NCBI RefSeq assembly: GCF_000218685.1
Contig: NW_006763295.1
Location: 558,001 to 622,000 of the forward strand
From: Serpula lacrymans var. lacrymans S7.9
Taxonomy: Eukaryota > Basidiomycota > Agaricomycetes > Boletales > Serpulaceae
DNA length: 64,000 nucleotides
Direction: 5' to 3'
Part shown: piece after piece, positions 33,423 to 43,591 of the stretch
Layout: the number at the start of each line of letters is the position of its first letter
Numbering within the stretch: position 1 is the first letter of the stretch
Notes under the pieces: model-generated
Databases searched by the model: none
What the model was told of the DNA's origin: nothing
What the model saw: the letters and a program-made list of their open reading frames with translations, nothing else
Made by a program: the position numbers and the translations under genes

Positions 33423-34646
33423 ATGTCCTTCGAAGCATGGAGAGAGACCAACCCCGACATGATAGGGTCAACCGACATGTCAGATTTACGAGACGCATTA
33501 CCGCATACTCCGCAAGACGCACTATCGCCGGCACACAACCAGCAGCAGCAGATGCACAATCTGCAGAACTTAATAATGATGGCGGTCAACACAGCGATCG
33601 CAGAGAACAACGAATTATGGGAAGAAAGATTCTCATCAAAAGACGCAGAAGTACTCGAATTGCGGAGAAGACTCGCAGAGACAGAAAGGAGGCAGCCTTT
33701 AGGAATGGGCCTGCCACGCGCACCAGAAGCCGAGTTTAGAAAAACGGCACTGGCAAAACCAGAACCCTACGACGGAGATAAAAAGAAGTTTTGAAGCTTC
33801 TCAGAATCTCTAGAACTTCATTTTAGCGCAAATCAGGCATACTTCTCCCGAGAAAAGAATCAGATAAGTTTTGCCTTATCATACATGAGCATAGGAGCAG
33901 CAGCGGCCCTGAGGACGGAGTGGGTCAAAAGAAGAAAGTTAGCGGAAGAAAGATCAGACGGAGGAGAAATTACGATCCTAGAGAGCTGGGCTCATTTCGA
34001 AAGAACTCTCAAAGATCACTTTGCAGACACACACGAGGAGGAAAGAGCAAAGTACGAAATCATGTACAAAAAATAAGGAACTCTGACGGCCCAAGAGTTC
34101 TTTGTAAAATTCGAAGAGTTGAGGAGACGGACCAGTTATGACGTCAAAAGGAACGAACAATTTTTGATTACTCTAATCAGAAACAATGTAAATGGTCCGC
34201 TTATCAAACAGATCATTTACAGCGGAAACATTCCCACAACATATGTAGAGTGGAAGACAAGGATCGTCACCAATGATCAATTGTGGCGAGACCAGATGGA
34301 GAACGAGAGGATGATGAAAGGATCGACCAGCGGCAGCTCCGGTACAGGGAACCGGGGACCCAATGGAAGATACCAAGAAAGGGGCGCTTTGGAGAAGAAG
34401 GCCGAGATGGTGGAAGCAAAGAAAGACGGCACGGGTACGCTGTACACTGGAGCCGGAAAAGAAATGGAGCTAGACAAGCAGAAGTTCTGAGTAGAAGGAC
34501 GCTGCTTCAAATGCGGAGAAAAGGGCCATAGAGCCAGAGACCACATAAACGGACAGGTACCAGAGAAGAAACCAAAGTTTGATCTCCGAGCAATGTTAGA
34601 AGCAATGCCGGAGGAAGAACGAGCCAAATTGCTCCAGGGTTTTTGA
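33423..34646 (+). pseudogene. Chromovirus gag with three premature stops
   Basis: One frame from MSFEAWRETNPDM through a Gln-rich and coiled region, a capsid-like domain (LHFSANQAYFSREKNQISFALSYM, split here: LHFSANQAYF and ISFALS), TAQEFFVKFEELR, and a zinc knuckle CFKCGEKGHRARDH in which the last Cys is His. Premature stops are TGA 33792, TAA 34074 and TGA 34488; the gag terminator is TGA 34644. Each premature stop is explained by a single C-to-T or G-to-A change from Trp, Gln or Arg codons, the residues expected in the family at some of these places. Confidence 0.88.
34637..34643 (+). promoter_or_regulatory. Candidate -1 frameshift slippery heptamer GGGTTTT
   Basis: In gag phase the bases read G GGT TTT followed at once by the gag stop TGA (34644-34646). 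Slipping back one base continues as TTG AAA AGG, the first codons of the pol frame (LKRPAATP). This fits the canonical X XXY YYZ rule. Confidence 0.65.
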
Positions 34647-37600
34647 AAAGGCCAGCTGCGACTCCTCGCCAGACTGTGCCAAAGAACAATGTAAATAGAT
34701 ATGCCTCTCTCACCGTCGATGATCTTGATGCCACATGTATTAGTAAAAACGAAAATGATATCGCATTATTTAAAGACGCACAAGATCTAAAACGAAAAGA
34801 GCAATCTATAAAAGAGGAGAACCTGAAAAGGAAACAGGTTGAAAAGATTCCCAAAAATGCGGCACAGTCAGTACCTAAAGGGGATAGGACTGAAAGAAGC
34901 GCAGCAGTTACAGAGGAGACAACTGAAACACAGAATGTTATGACTCAATTGGGTAGCATAACCGAAACTGATGCTTTGACTCGCTCCAAAGAGGTCAGGT
35001 ACACCTCTGATAAAAACCTAGATAAAAAGAAAGATCTAAAAACACCATGGACAGCTGACTGGATAGCGGAAAGGCTCAGGGACCAAAAGGAAGAAAGATC
35101 TATTGGTATCCTAAATAGCTGGACCCATAAGAAACGAGGATTAGAAGTCAATGCAGATCTGATAAAAGAACTAAACACTTTACCAATTCACAAAACAGTA
35201 TTAGCATTGGAGGAACTGAGAAAGCCCAAACAATTCATTCGCGGCACTCAGGGAAACCAAATGAATATCACCTGCAGACTGACAAACCTCACATTGCATC
35301 AATCAACGACGATTGAAGCACTACTAGATAGCGGCTGTACCGGAAGTTGCATAGACAACAAATTTGTTGAAGAACAGGGATACGAAAGGCAAAGAATCCC
35401 TAGACCAATCCCAGTCTATAATGCTGACGGTACTCTTAACCGAGACGGCAGTATTAAAGAATTCGTAGAACTATTAGTGGAGATCAATGACCATGCCGAA
35501 AGACTCCAACTGGCGGTTACCAACCTTGGAACCGGTAGGATGTTTTTAGGCCATGAATGATTAAAAAAGCACAATCCCACAATAGACTGGAAATCGTCAA
35601 ATTTAGACTTTAACAGATGTCCATCAGACTGCAATATGATAATAAGATTTTTCGATCCTGAAGAAGATCTTGAAACGTATTGCCCTGAGGTCAATCTCAA
35701 AGAGGGGGATAGAATCATCCAATTCAATTTCTTAAATATCGAAGACACATCCATTCCTGACGTAATGCATCATATCCGCGCTCATGGCACAACAGCCCAA
35801 CAACTTGCCGAAGCAGCAGGAAAAGATCAGAAAACAGGAGGTTTTGAAGGAATAGTACCAAAACACCTTCATGACTTCAAAGATGTCTTTGATAAAAAAG
35901 AATTTGATGCCCTTCCCGAGAAAAGACAATGGGACCATGCTATCGAGTTAATACCAGGTGATCACACGATAGACTGCAAAGTTTATCCTTTAGCATTAGG
36001 AGAACAAGAACAGTTAGATGCATTCCTAAAAGAGAATTTAGATTCAGGACGCATCAGACCCAGTAAATCTCCAATTGCCTCTCCTTTCTTCTTTATCAAA
36101 AAGAAAGACAGTAAACTCCGACCCGTACAAGATTATCAAAAGTTAAACGAAATTACCATCAAAAACAGATATCCACTACCTCTGATTAATGAACTTGTAG
36201 ACAAGCTCAGAGGCGCCAAGTATTTCACAAAATTGGATATCAGATGGGGATACAATAACATTCGGATCAAGGAAGGAGATGAACACAAAGCTGCTTTTAG
36301 AACCAATCGCGGCTTGTTTGAACCGTTAGTTATGTTCTTTGGATTGACGAATTCTCCAGCAACATTCCAAACTATGATGAATTCAATATTCAAAGACCTA
36401 ATTGATGAAGGAAAAGTAGTGATCTATCTAGACGATATCATGATCTTCACAAAGACAATTGAAGAACACCGAGCAATGACGCGACATGTACTTCAAATCC
36501 TTAGAGAACATCACCTATATCTAAAACCAGAAAAATGCAATTTCGAAGAAACAGAAACAGAATATCTGGGACTAATCATCTTGGAAAACGAAATCCGCAT
36601 GGATCCGGTGAAAGTAAAAGGAATTCTAGATTGGCCGGAATGTACAACAAAGAAACAAGTACAAGCCTTTTTAGGATTCGTAAACTTTTATAGGAGATTT
36701 ATCGAAGGATTCGGATCAATAGCTAAACCGCTTACTCAACTAACTGGTAAAGAAGAGTTCATATGGGGTAAAGAACAAAAAGAAGCATTTGAAGAGATTA
36801 AAAAGAAAATCAGTTCAACCCCCGTATTAGCACTCCCGACCAATGATGGTCAATATCGAGTAGAAGCGGATAGTAGTGATTATGCTCTAGGAGCGGTACT
36901 CTCTCAAGAACAGAATGGAGTCTGGAAACCAATTGCTTATTTATCAAAATCTCTAAACCCGACCAAAAGAAACTATGAGATATATGATAAAGAACTATTG
37001 GCCATTATGACAGCTTTAAAGGAATGGCGTCACTACCTGATGGATGCCGCGAAAGAGTTCGAGATCTGGACAGATCACCAGAACTTGACATATTTCAAAC
37101 AACCTCAGAAGCTCAATAGACGGCAAGCGAGATGGGTTAGCGAACTGGCCAACTATCATTTCACATTACACCATAAGCCAGGAGCTACTCATATCAAAGC
37201 CGATTTACTCTCCAGATGACCAGACCATGATGAGGGAAAGAATGACAACGAAAATGTTACCCTATTGAAACCAGAACTATTCTCTATCAATATGACTCTA
37301 TCACACGAAAAAAGGCAACAGATAGCAATTGACGATGCCAAAAATATAGAGATCACAAGATGGATTCATAAAAGGATGAAAAATGTTGACGAACTCATTA
37401 AAAAGGTCAAGGACAAAATAGACAACCGCCAAGACGGCTGGTGGACCGATGAAGGACTCATCTACTTCAAAGGTCGCATGTATGTCCCAAAAGACCAAAA
37501 ACTCAGAGAAACGATCATAAGAGACAACCACGATTCCCCAATAGCTGGCCACCCAGGCCGGTATAAAACAAAGGAATTAATTACTCAATCGTATTGGTGG

Positions 37601-38163
37601 CCATATATGGATAAAGAAATCCAAGAATACGTAACTGGTTGCGAAACATGTCAACGCACAAAAACAGATCATCAGAAAAAAGCCGCACCATTACATCTGA
37701 ATGAGATCCCAAGCCGCCCCTGGCAAATCATATCAACAGATCTTATCGGACCGCTACCAGAATCGAAAGGGTATAATACCATTATGGTGGTTGTAGATTG
37801 ATTCTCCAAAATGATCAGGATCATGCCGACTCATGCTGAGCTAAATTCAGAAGGAGTAGCGAGATTATTTATAGAGACAACATTTTCAAACTCCATGGAC
37901 TACCTGACAAGATCATATCAGACCGAGGAGTACAGTTTGTCTCGAACTTCATGAAAGATCTCTATACAATGCTAGGTATAAAAGGAAACCCATCCACTGC
38001 TTATCACCCACAAACCAATGGCCAAACAGAGAGAATCAACCAAGAGATAGAACAATATCTCAGAATCTTTGTTAACCATAAGCAGGATGATTGGGCAGAC
38101 TGGCTACCACTAGCAGAATTCTCCTATAATAATAAAGAACACTCAGCTACTGTCACGACTTGA
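34643..38163 (+). pseudogene. Chromovirus pol: protease, RT, RNase H, integrase core
   Basis: Protease IEALLDSGCTGSCIDNKF, and FLGHE-stop-LKKHNPTIDW where a Trp codon became TGA (35558). Reverse transcriptase carries VIYLDDIMIF (about 36418), and RNase H starts near VEADSSDYALGAVL. Integrase HHCC zinc finger ends CETCQRT, with core STDLIGPLPESKGYNTIMVV and TGA at 37799 in place of an Arg codon. Further defects are TGA at 37217 and a one-base deletion near 37888 (LFI, then DNIFKLHGLPDK in another frame). Integrase then reads TAYHPQTNGQTERINQEIE up to HSAT, where the solo LTR at 38151 interrupts it. Confidence 0.93.
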
Positions 38164-38533
38164 ACCAGAAGCGCTAGTCTGAGCGCTAGTTTCCTTTTTT
38201 CTTTTTTGATATCTGATCACATGATAGATAAGATATGTTAAGCTGCTGCTTTAGCGCGGATAACATAATACGTAGTTATATCAGATCACGTGACCATCAC
38301 GTGACAAGAGTCTAGAACCATTACAAAGAACATCAGTCAGCGCCTCAAGGCTGCTGCATGTTAGATAGGTCAGCGCCTCATGGCTGACTTTCAGAAACAT
38401 ATATATAGTAGACCACCATGTACATACTTTCCTCAGTTGTTGATTAATTCTCAATCGCTATCTTGTAACGCTACTTGTTTGATTTAAGCCTTCGTCCCTC
38501 CGTTAGTTCGGTAAAGGGGATAAGGGTTTTACA
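38151..38533 (+). repeat. Solo LTR of a related gypsy family inside integrase
   Basis: 383 bp, TGTCACGACT to GGGTTTTACA, flanked by a perfect 5 bp duplication GCTAC (38146-38150 and 38534-38538). Excision restores the integrase frame HSAT-GFSPFYLNNGQHP. It shares with the host LTR the TGTCACGA start and the GTCAGC/GCTGAC inverted repeat (38369-38388) next to a TATATATA box. Confidence 0.95.
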
Positions 38534-38538
38534 GCTAC

Positions 38539-39297
38539 TGGCTTTAGTCCTTTTTATCTAAACAACGGACAACATCCAAAGATGGTAGAAGGAGTCAGAA
38601 AAGGAGTAAAAAGTGAGAGTGCAGAAGAGTGTGTAGAGAGGATGAAAGAAACGAGAGAAGAAGCAGAGAAATCTCTAGCAAAAGCAGCTGAGATCTTACG
38701 ATAAGACAAAAAGGGAAAGTCTTAAGTATGAACCAGGAGATAAGGTTTACATAGAAGCCGAACATATCACAACAGATCGGCCATCAAAGAAGTTGGATGA
38801 CAAATGACATGGACTATTCGTAGTCGAAAAGAAAACCGGTCCGGCAGCTTACAAATTAAAACTACCCAGAAAATGGAAAAATGTATACCCGGTATTCAAT
38901 GAAAAAATCCTACACCCTTACAAAGAACCAACCTTTTCGGGACAACAAAAACCTAAACCTCCACCTCCTGCAGAAGTTGACAGACAAAGAGAATACAAAG
39001 TGGAACAAATACTTGACTCACGATTGAAACGTGACAAGTTAGAATATTTGGTACACTGGAAAGGATACGGAAAAGAAGAACGAACATGGGAACCTGAGCA
39101 AAATGTCAAAAACTCGCCAGAATTAGTCAAAGACTTCCACGATCATTTCCCATCCGCTCCACGCCGAATAAATATCTTACTTCATTACAAAATGTTCAAA
39201 AACTTTACTAAACCATCTCACAATTGCAAAATATTCCATTGGGAAAATGGCAAATTAGAACCAACCTTTCGGGACGAAAGTCCTAAAGGGGGGGTAA
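38539..39297 (+). pseudogene. Chromovirus integrase C-terminus and chromodomain
   Basis: Frame resumes FSPFYLNNGQHPKM, then ERMKETREEAEKSLAKAA, a GPY/F-like region (PAAYKLKLPRKWKNVYPVFN) and a chromodomain (VEQILDSRLKRDKLEYLVHW, KGYGKEERTWEPEQNV). Chromodomains of this clade can direct integration to marked chromatin. Stops occur near 38702 and 38806. A polypurine tract AAAGGGGGGG (39285-39294) lies 3 bp before the 3' LTR. Confidence 0.9.
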
Positions 39298-39656
39298 TGT
39301 CACGATCTCTTTCTCTCACACCTGACACCTCACCTTTTCTCTCAAACTCAGACGTCGAGACTCATATCTCTCCTTATCTTATCACATAGCTTTCCTTTAT
39401 CTATATCCAAATCCCATCACGTGACATCAAGTCATGTGACTACTTACAAATCATCTTACCAAGCTACACGTTACATCCTCATGTCTATCAGTCAGCGCCT
39501 CATGGCTGACATGAGTTCTTACATATATAAGTAGACACTCAATGATGTACATACCTTAGCTTTTGATTTAGTCTTTATACAACCTGTTCAACTACCTGCT
39601 TGAGATTGACGTTGGGTCTGCCTGGTTTCTTCCAGTAGTGCAGCTCAGTCGTTATA
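39298..39656 (+). repeat. 3' LTR of chromovirus
   Basis: 359 bp. Identical to the 5' LTR except for four C/T differences, followed by the duplicated CTAAG. Confidence 0.95.
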
Positions 39657-39661
39657 CTAAG

Positions 39662-40055
39662 GCTCCAAAGATAAACAGAAACAGTGAGGAGAGTAAAAGC
39701 AAAATGGGTCTATCAATATGAAACCAGCTGTAACTAAAAGATGCTTGAAAAACACAGCAGACATTCTTAGAACATGATGTGTATTCTGATAGCTTAGGGA
39801 CAACAATTATTGGATTGGTGTACACACTAAGGTTAAAAGGTGTCAGGAATATGCCCCATGGGTAACCGGATAGATGACAACACCGGCCGGAGGGACCCCA
39901 ATGCACTTTCTCGTGATATGCCTCGCTAGTGCCGGATTTGGAAAGAGAATCTTTGCGGGGTCCTCTACTGGCGCGTAAGTCGTAGTCTATCACTTTTCAA
40001 GTTTTGAAGTCTCTCCCCATCGTGTCTTTTTATTTGAATCTTGCTCAATTGAACC
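39662..40055. promoter_or_regulatory. Upstream region of the MDR oxidoreductase
   Basis: Continuation of the pre-insertion locus followed by the promoter region of the gene at 40056. A pyrimidine-rich tract ends at the start codon. No TATA box could be assigned with confidence. Confidence 0.4.
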
Positions 40056-41496
40056 ATGAGAGCATATGTTGTTAAAGAATGGATTCATCCGTCAAAGCTC
40101 AGTCTCACTCTAGACGCTCCTGACCCTCAGCCTGGTCCAGAGGACGTGCTCGTCGATATCTTCTCTGCCGCACTAAACTTCTTCGATGCGAGTGACGCGA
40201 TCCTTTTATTCCCTACTATTTGCCTGATGGTCTACTAGATTCTCCAAGTTCAGGGAAAGTATCAAGTCAAGCCTCCTTTCCCCTTCGTCATGGGCACCGA
40301 ATTCGCCGGGAAAATCGCGTCAAATTCACCCATTCCTAGGGGCTGTTCTTTCAAGCCTGGCGATAGAGTATTTGGTAGTGCTCAAGGTTGTTTTGCGGAG
40401 AAAGTAGCAGTTCAATGGGAGCATGTCCACTTGCTACCAGACAACCTGACGTTTGACCAGAGTGCTGGTATGACATTTGTTTCCCGTACTGCATCCTTGT
40501 TAATCAATCCACTGTCAGGACTGTTTCTCACTTGGCCTACGAGCTACGAAGCTTTGGTCGGTAGGGCCGACTTGAAACCCGGTATTTATCAGATATACGT
40601 CCTTACAGTGCGTCTGTTGATGCACGCTGTTCTCAGGCGAATGGGTCCTTGTCACCGCCGCCGCCGGAGGGGTGGGAATCGCCGCTGTTCAGCTCGCCAA
40701 AGGTACCATACATGCCCATTGCGACTTCAATAGCTAATAACTCCCCCTATAGCACTCGGTGGTAATGTCATTGCTGCTGCCGGATCAGCAGGCAAGCTTG
40801 AAATTTGTAAAAAGTATGGGGGCGCAGATTACACGGTCGATTATACCAAACCTAATTGGCAAAAGGAGGTGCTCAAGATAACTGGCGGTAAAGGTGTCGA
40901 TGTTGTATATGATCCTGTGGGTCGCATTGTAGGTGAGCTGGTCCTAATTTCGTATCTTGGGGGTCCCATTACACTGAACTGATCACATAGACTCACTTAA
41001 ATGTATTGCGTGGAAGGGCAGAGCTCTAGTGATCGGTTTTGCTGGTGGTAACATTGAAAAGGTGTGTCCTAAAGACGGCATCACATAACGTTAATTGAAT
41101 CATTGTTATTAGCTACCTCTGAACTTAGTTCTACTAAAAAATATCACAATTATGGGCTTACACTGGGGCGCATATACAAGTAAGGTTGATTCAATCGATC
41201 AGCATTCTTCATGCTCATCAGGTTTATAGCAAAGGAGCCTTCTCGCGTTCCAGTAGTGTGGAAAGCATTAATGGAGTAAGTAATTTTAAATAATATCTTG
41301 AAATTTTTCGATCCTGATGCGGAAACACCATAGCTTGTTTGCAACAGGTCGTGCAAAGCCAGTGATTTATGATAAAATATACACGTTAGAAAACGTAATG
41401 GATGGGATGCGAGCATTGGAAACGCGGGAGACGTGGGGTAAATCTATCGTACGTATCAGAACAGAAGACAACAAAAAAGTGATTGCAAAACTCTGA
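40056..41496 (+). CDS. MDR-family NADPH:quinone oxidoreductase-like protein
   Basis: Nine exons: 40056-40187, 40239-40467, 40519-40581, 40637-40702, 40753-40932, 40991-41061, 41113-41179, 41230-41275 and 41334-41496; 338 aa. The first intron uses a GC donor (GCGAGT), which gives the family sequence ALNFFD-ILQVQGKYQ. The N-terminal GroES-like domain has PFVMGTEFAG and GDRVFGSAQG. The Rossmann domain has VTAAAGGVGIAAVQLAK and later GGKGVDVVYDPVG. No zinc-ligand cluster is seen, as in quinone oxidoreductases rather than alcohol dehydrogenases. Likely reaction: NADPH-dependent reduction of quinones or enones in the cytosol; the substrate cannot be read from sequence. Confidence 0.88.
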
Positions 41497-41763
41497 CAGT
41501 GGTATACTTATAATATGTATATTTCGTGTATGTGTATTCTTCCTATGTATCTTGTACCTCATTTGCAGTGCTACCGTTAAGTTCGCGTGGTGCTTTGATA
41601 GTTAAATCTTGAAGTATAAGGTGGCAGTGATTTTGCGCCACAGACTAATCCTTAGTAATAACAAGCGCCTGATTATACGTCAGACTCAGACTTCACTCTT
41701 GGACTGTTGGACTCGGACTACTCCAAACCATCCCTTTTCTACACGACACTCGGGCGCTTGGCG

Positions 41764-43278
41764 ATGCAAGGATACGAAGAAGCAGAACCTACCGTTCGTA
41801 TAAGGGAGGTGAAGAAAGATAGAGTCAACTTTGTATTAGAGAATGTGGATCTTGCGTTCGTTCACCTCCCTTGTATCATCTGACACTTTGAGGTGACCAC
41901 GTATAAGATAGGTTTGCCAATTCTGTACGGAGAGCAGTAATGGCGGATATTCCAACAATTGGTGGGTATATCCCTGTCATCTTACCAAGTTCCGTTTCCT
42001 TATGATTGTCTGCAGCAATCGATATTGTTGAAATAGAGGCGAATACAACTGTTCTTCCCGACGAATTCATTGCACATCGACTCGGGATGGTACCTCTCGT
42101 TAGTGCTAATTGTGAGGAAGGCATACGGTATACACGGGTAAGATGTATTGTCAATCTAAAACTCGTTCTCTGATCACGTAGCCCACAGGATTGCACCTGT
42201 CTATCCGGTTGTCAATATTGCTCAATAGAACTCAGGCTGGATGTCGCCTGTCATGAGAACAGAACAATGGAAGTTACCAGCAATCATTTGGATGTTGTGG
42301 ATAGCCACACGTACGCAGACGAAGGTGAAGCAGGAGAAGAGCTCACGAAAAGAGGAGAAAATTTTGGACATCCGGTGGGGAAAGGTGCGTGGCCAAGTAT
42401 TGATCAATGGGTCTCCTCACATTTCTTCCAGACGATGTATCTCTTCCACCTGTCCTGATCTGTAAAATGCGGAAAGGACAAGAGTTAAAACTCCGTTGTA
42501 TTGCTAAGAAGGTCATTTATTTATTTTGAGGAATGCAGTTATACTTACACCATGGATCAGGGAATCGCGAAGGAGCATGCTAAGTGGTCACCCTGTTCCG
42601 CTGTATCTTTTGAATACGACCCGTACAACAAACTCCGGCACACGACGCATTGGTTCGAAACGGATGAACGTGCAGAATGGCCACTTAGCGAAAATGCAAA
42701 AGAGGAAGAGCCTCCGAGAGACGATGAAGTCTTTGATTTCAATGCAAAACCTGGCAAATTCTATTTTGAAGTGGAAACCGATGGGAGTTTGGGACCACAG
42801 GAGGCAGTTATGAGGGTAGGCTCTGCATGTTTTCAGAAATATTACCCATTGATTGAAACGTTCACTCAAGGGTCTAGCTGAGTTACAAACTAAGCTTGCT
42901 AACCTGATCTTGGGCTTGAAAAGCCCACCAGAGCTGGACATGCTTCCAGGAGGTGATCAGGGCATGGCACCCCCTAATGGGCATGTTGCACCAAGCGGTG
43001 GAGGGTGGGGCCAACCTGCAACCGGAGGTGGTTGGGCAAGTCCAACTGCAGGAGGATGGGGTGATGCCGCTGCTCCTACTAGTAATGCCTGGGGAACTAG
43101 TCCCGCGAGTGGAAATGCATGGGGAGGTGGCACGAGCCCCAACTCAAATAATGCATGGGGAGGGGCAAGCGCAGGAGGAGGCGGAGCAAGCCCTAATGCA
43201 AACAACGCTTGGGGAACATCATCCACCCAACAGGGTTGGGCGAGTCCCACTCAGCAAACCAATAGCTGGATCCATTGA
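41764..43278 (+). CDS. RPB3: RNA polymerase II subunit Rpb3 with a Trp/Gly-rich tail
   Basis: Seven exons: 41764-41855, 41912-41961, 42016-42137, 42189-42384, 42432-42511, 42561-42815 and 42871-43278; 400 aa. Conserved alpha-like core: [40 protein letters not shown], zinc loop [25 protein letters not shown] and [11 protein letters not shown]. Rpb3 pairs with Rpb11 as the alpha-dimer equivalent that nucleates Pol II assembly in the nucleus. After the usual end of the core the protein adds about 95 residues very rich in Gly, Ser, Asn and Trp (GWG, GWA, four AWG, GWA, SWI). The joins were fixed by the highly conserved core. Confidence 0.94.
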
Positions 43279-43591
43279 TATTGGTATTATCTGTGTGCAT
43301 TGCAATAGATTCAGACTCGTTTGTTGTTCTCCATTCACTTTCAATTCGAATCCGTATTTTGCCAGTGCAGTAATCCATAATTTCGTGAACTTCAATATAT
43401 CCTTGACCAAGTCTTGTTCGCGTCTGCCGATTCACTGCACACTAAAACATTTCATAGTATGTGTTTGACTCAAATCCAAGCAGTGTCTCGTTTACAATGT
43501 GCGATAATGGTGCGGGTTGAATGTGAATTTCGGGAGGTTCGATAAATGCTATTGAGAACCTGCTATAAATGTATGTTCATGCGAACCAAAG

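Larger units (their letters stand above)
32385..39656 (+). mobile_element. Ty3/gypsy chromovirus (Tf1/sushi-like), full length but decayed
   Basis: Two 359 bp LTRs (32385-32743 and 39298-39656) bounded by a perfect 5 bp duplication CTAAG (32380-32384, 39657-39661). Internal order: self-primer site, gag, protease, reverse transcriptase, RNase H, integrase (split by a solo LTR), chromodomain, polypurine tract. The order PR-RT-RH-IN-chromodomain defines a chromovirus. Stops and at least one frameshift disable it. LTRs differ at four sites, all C in the 3' copy and T in the 5' copy. Confidence 0.96.

Noticed and set aside
37799..37801. TGA read as a sense codon (alternative genetic code) in pol
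   Set aside because: Host genes use TGA as a normal stop (for example allantoinase, RPB3). Both Trp and Arg positions are affected, as expected from C-to-T damage.
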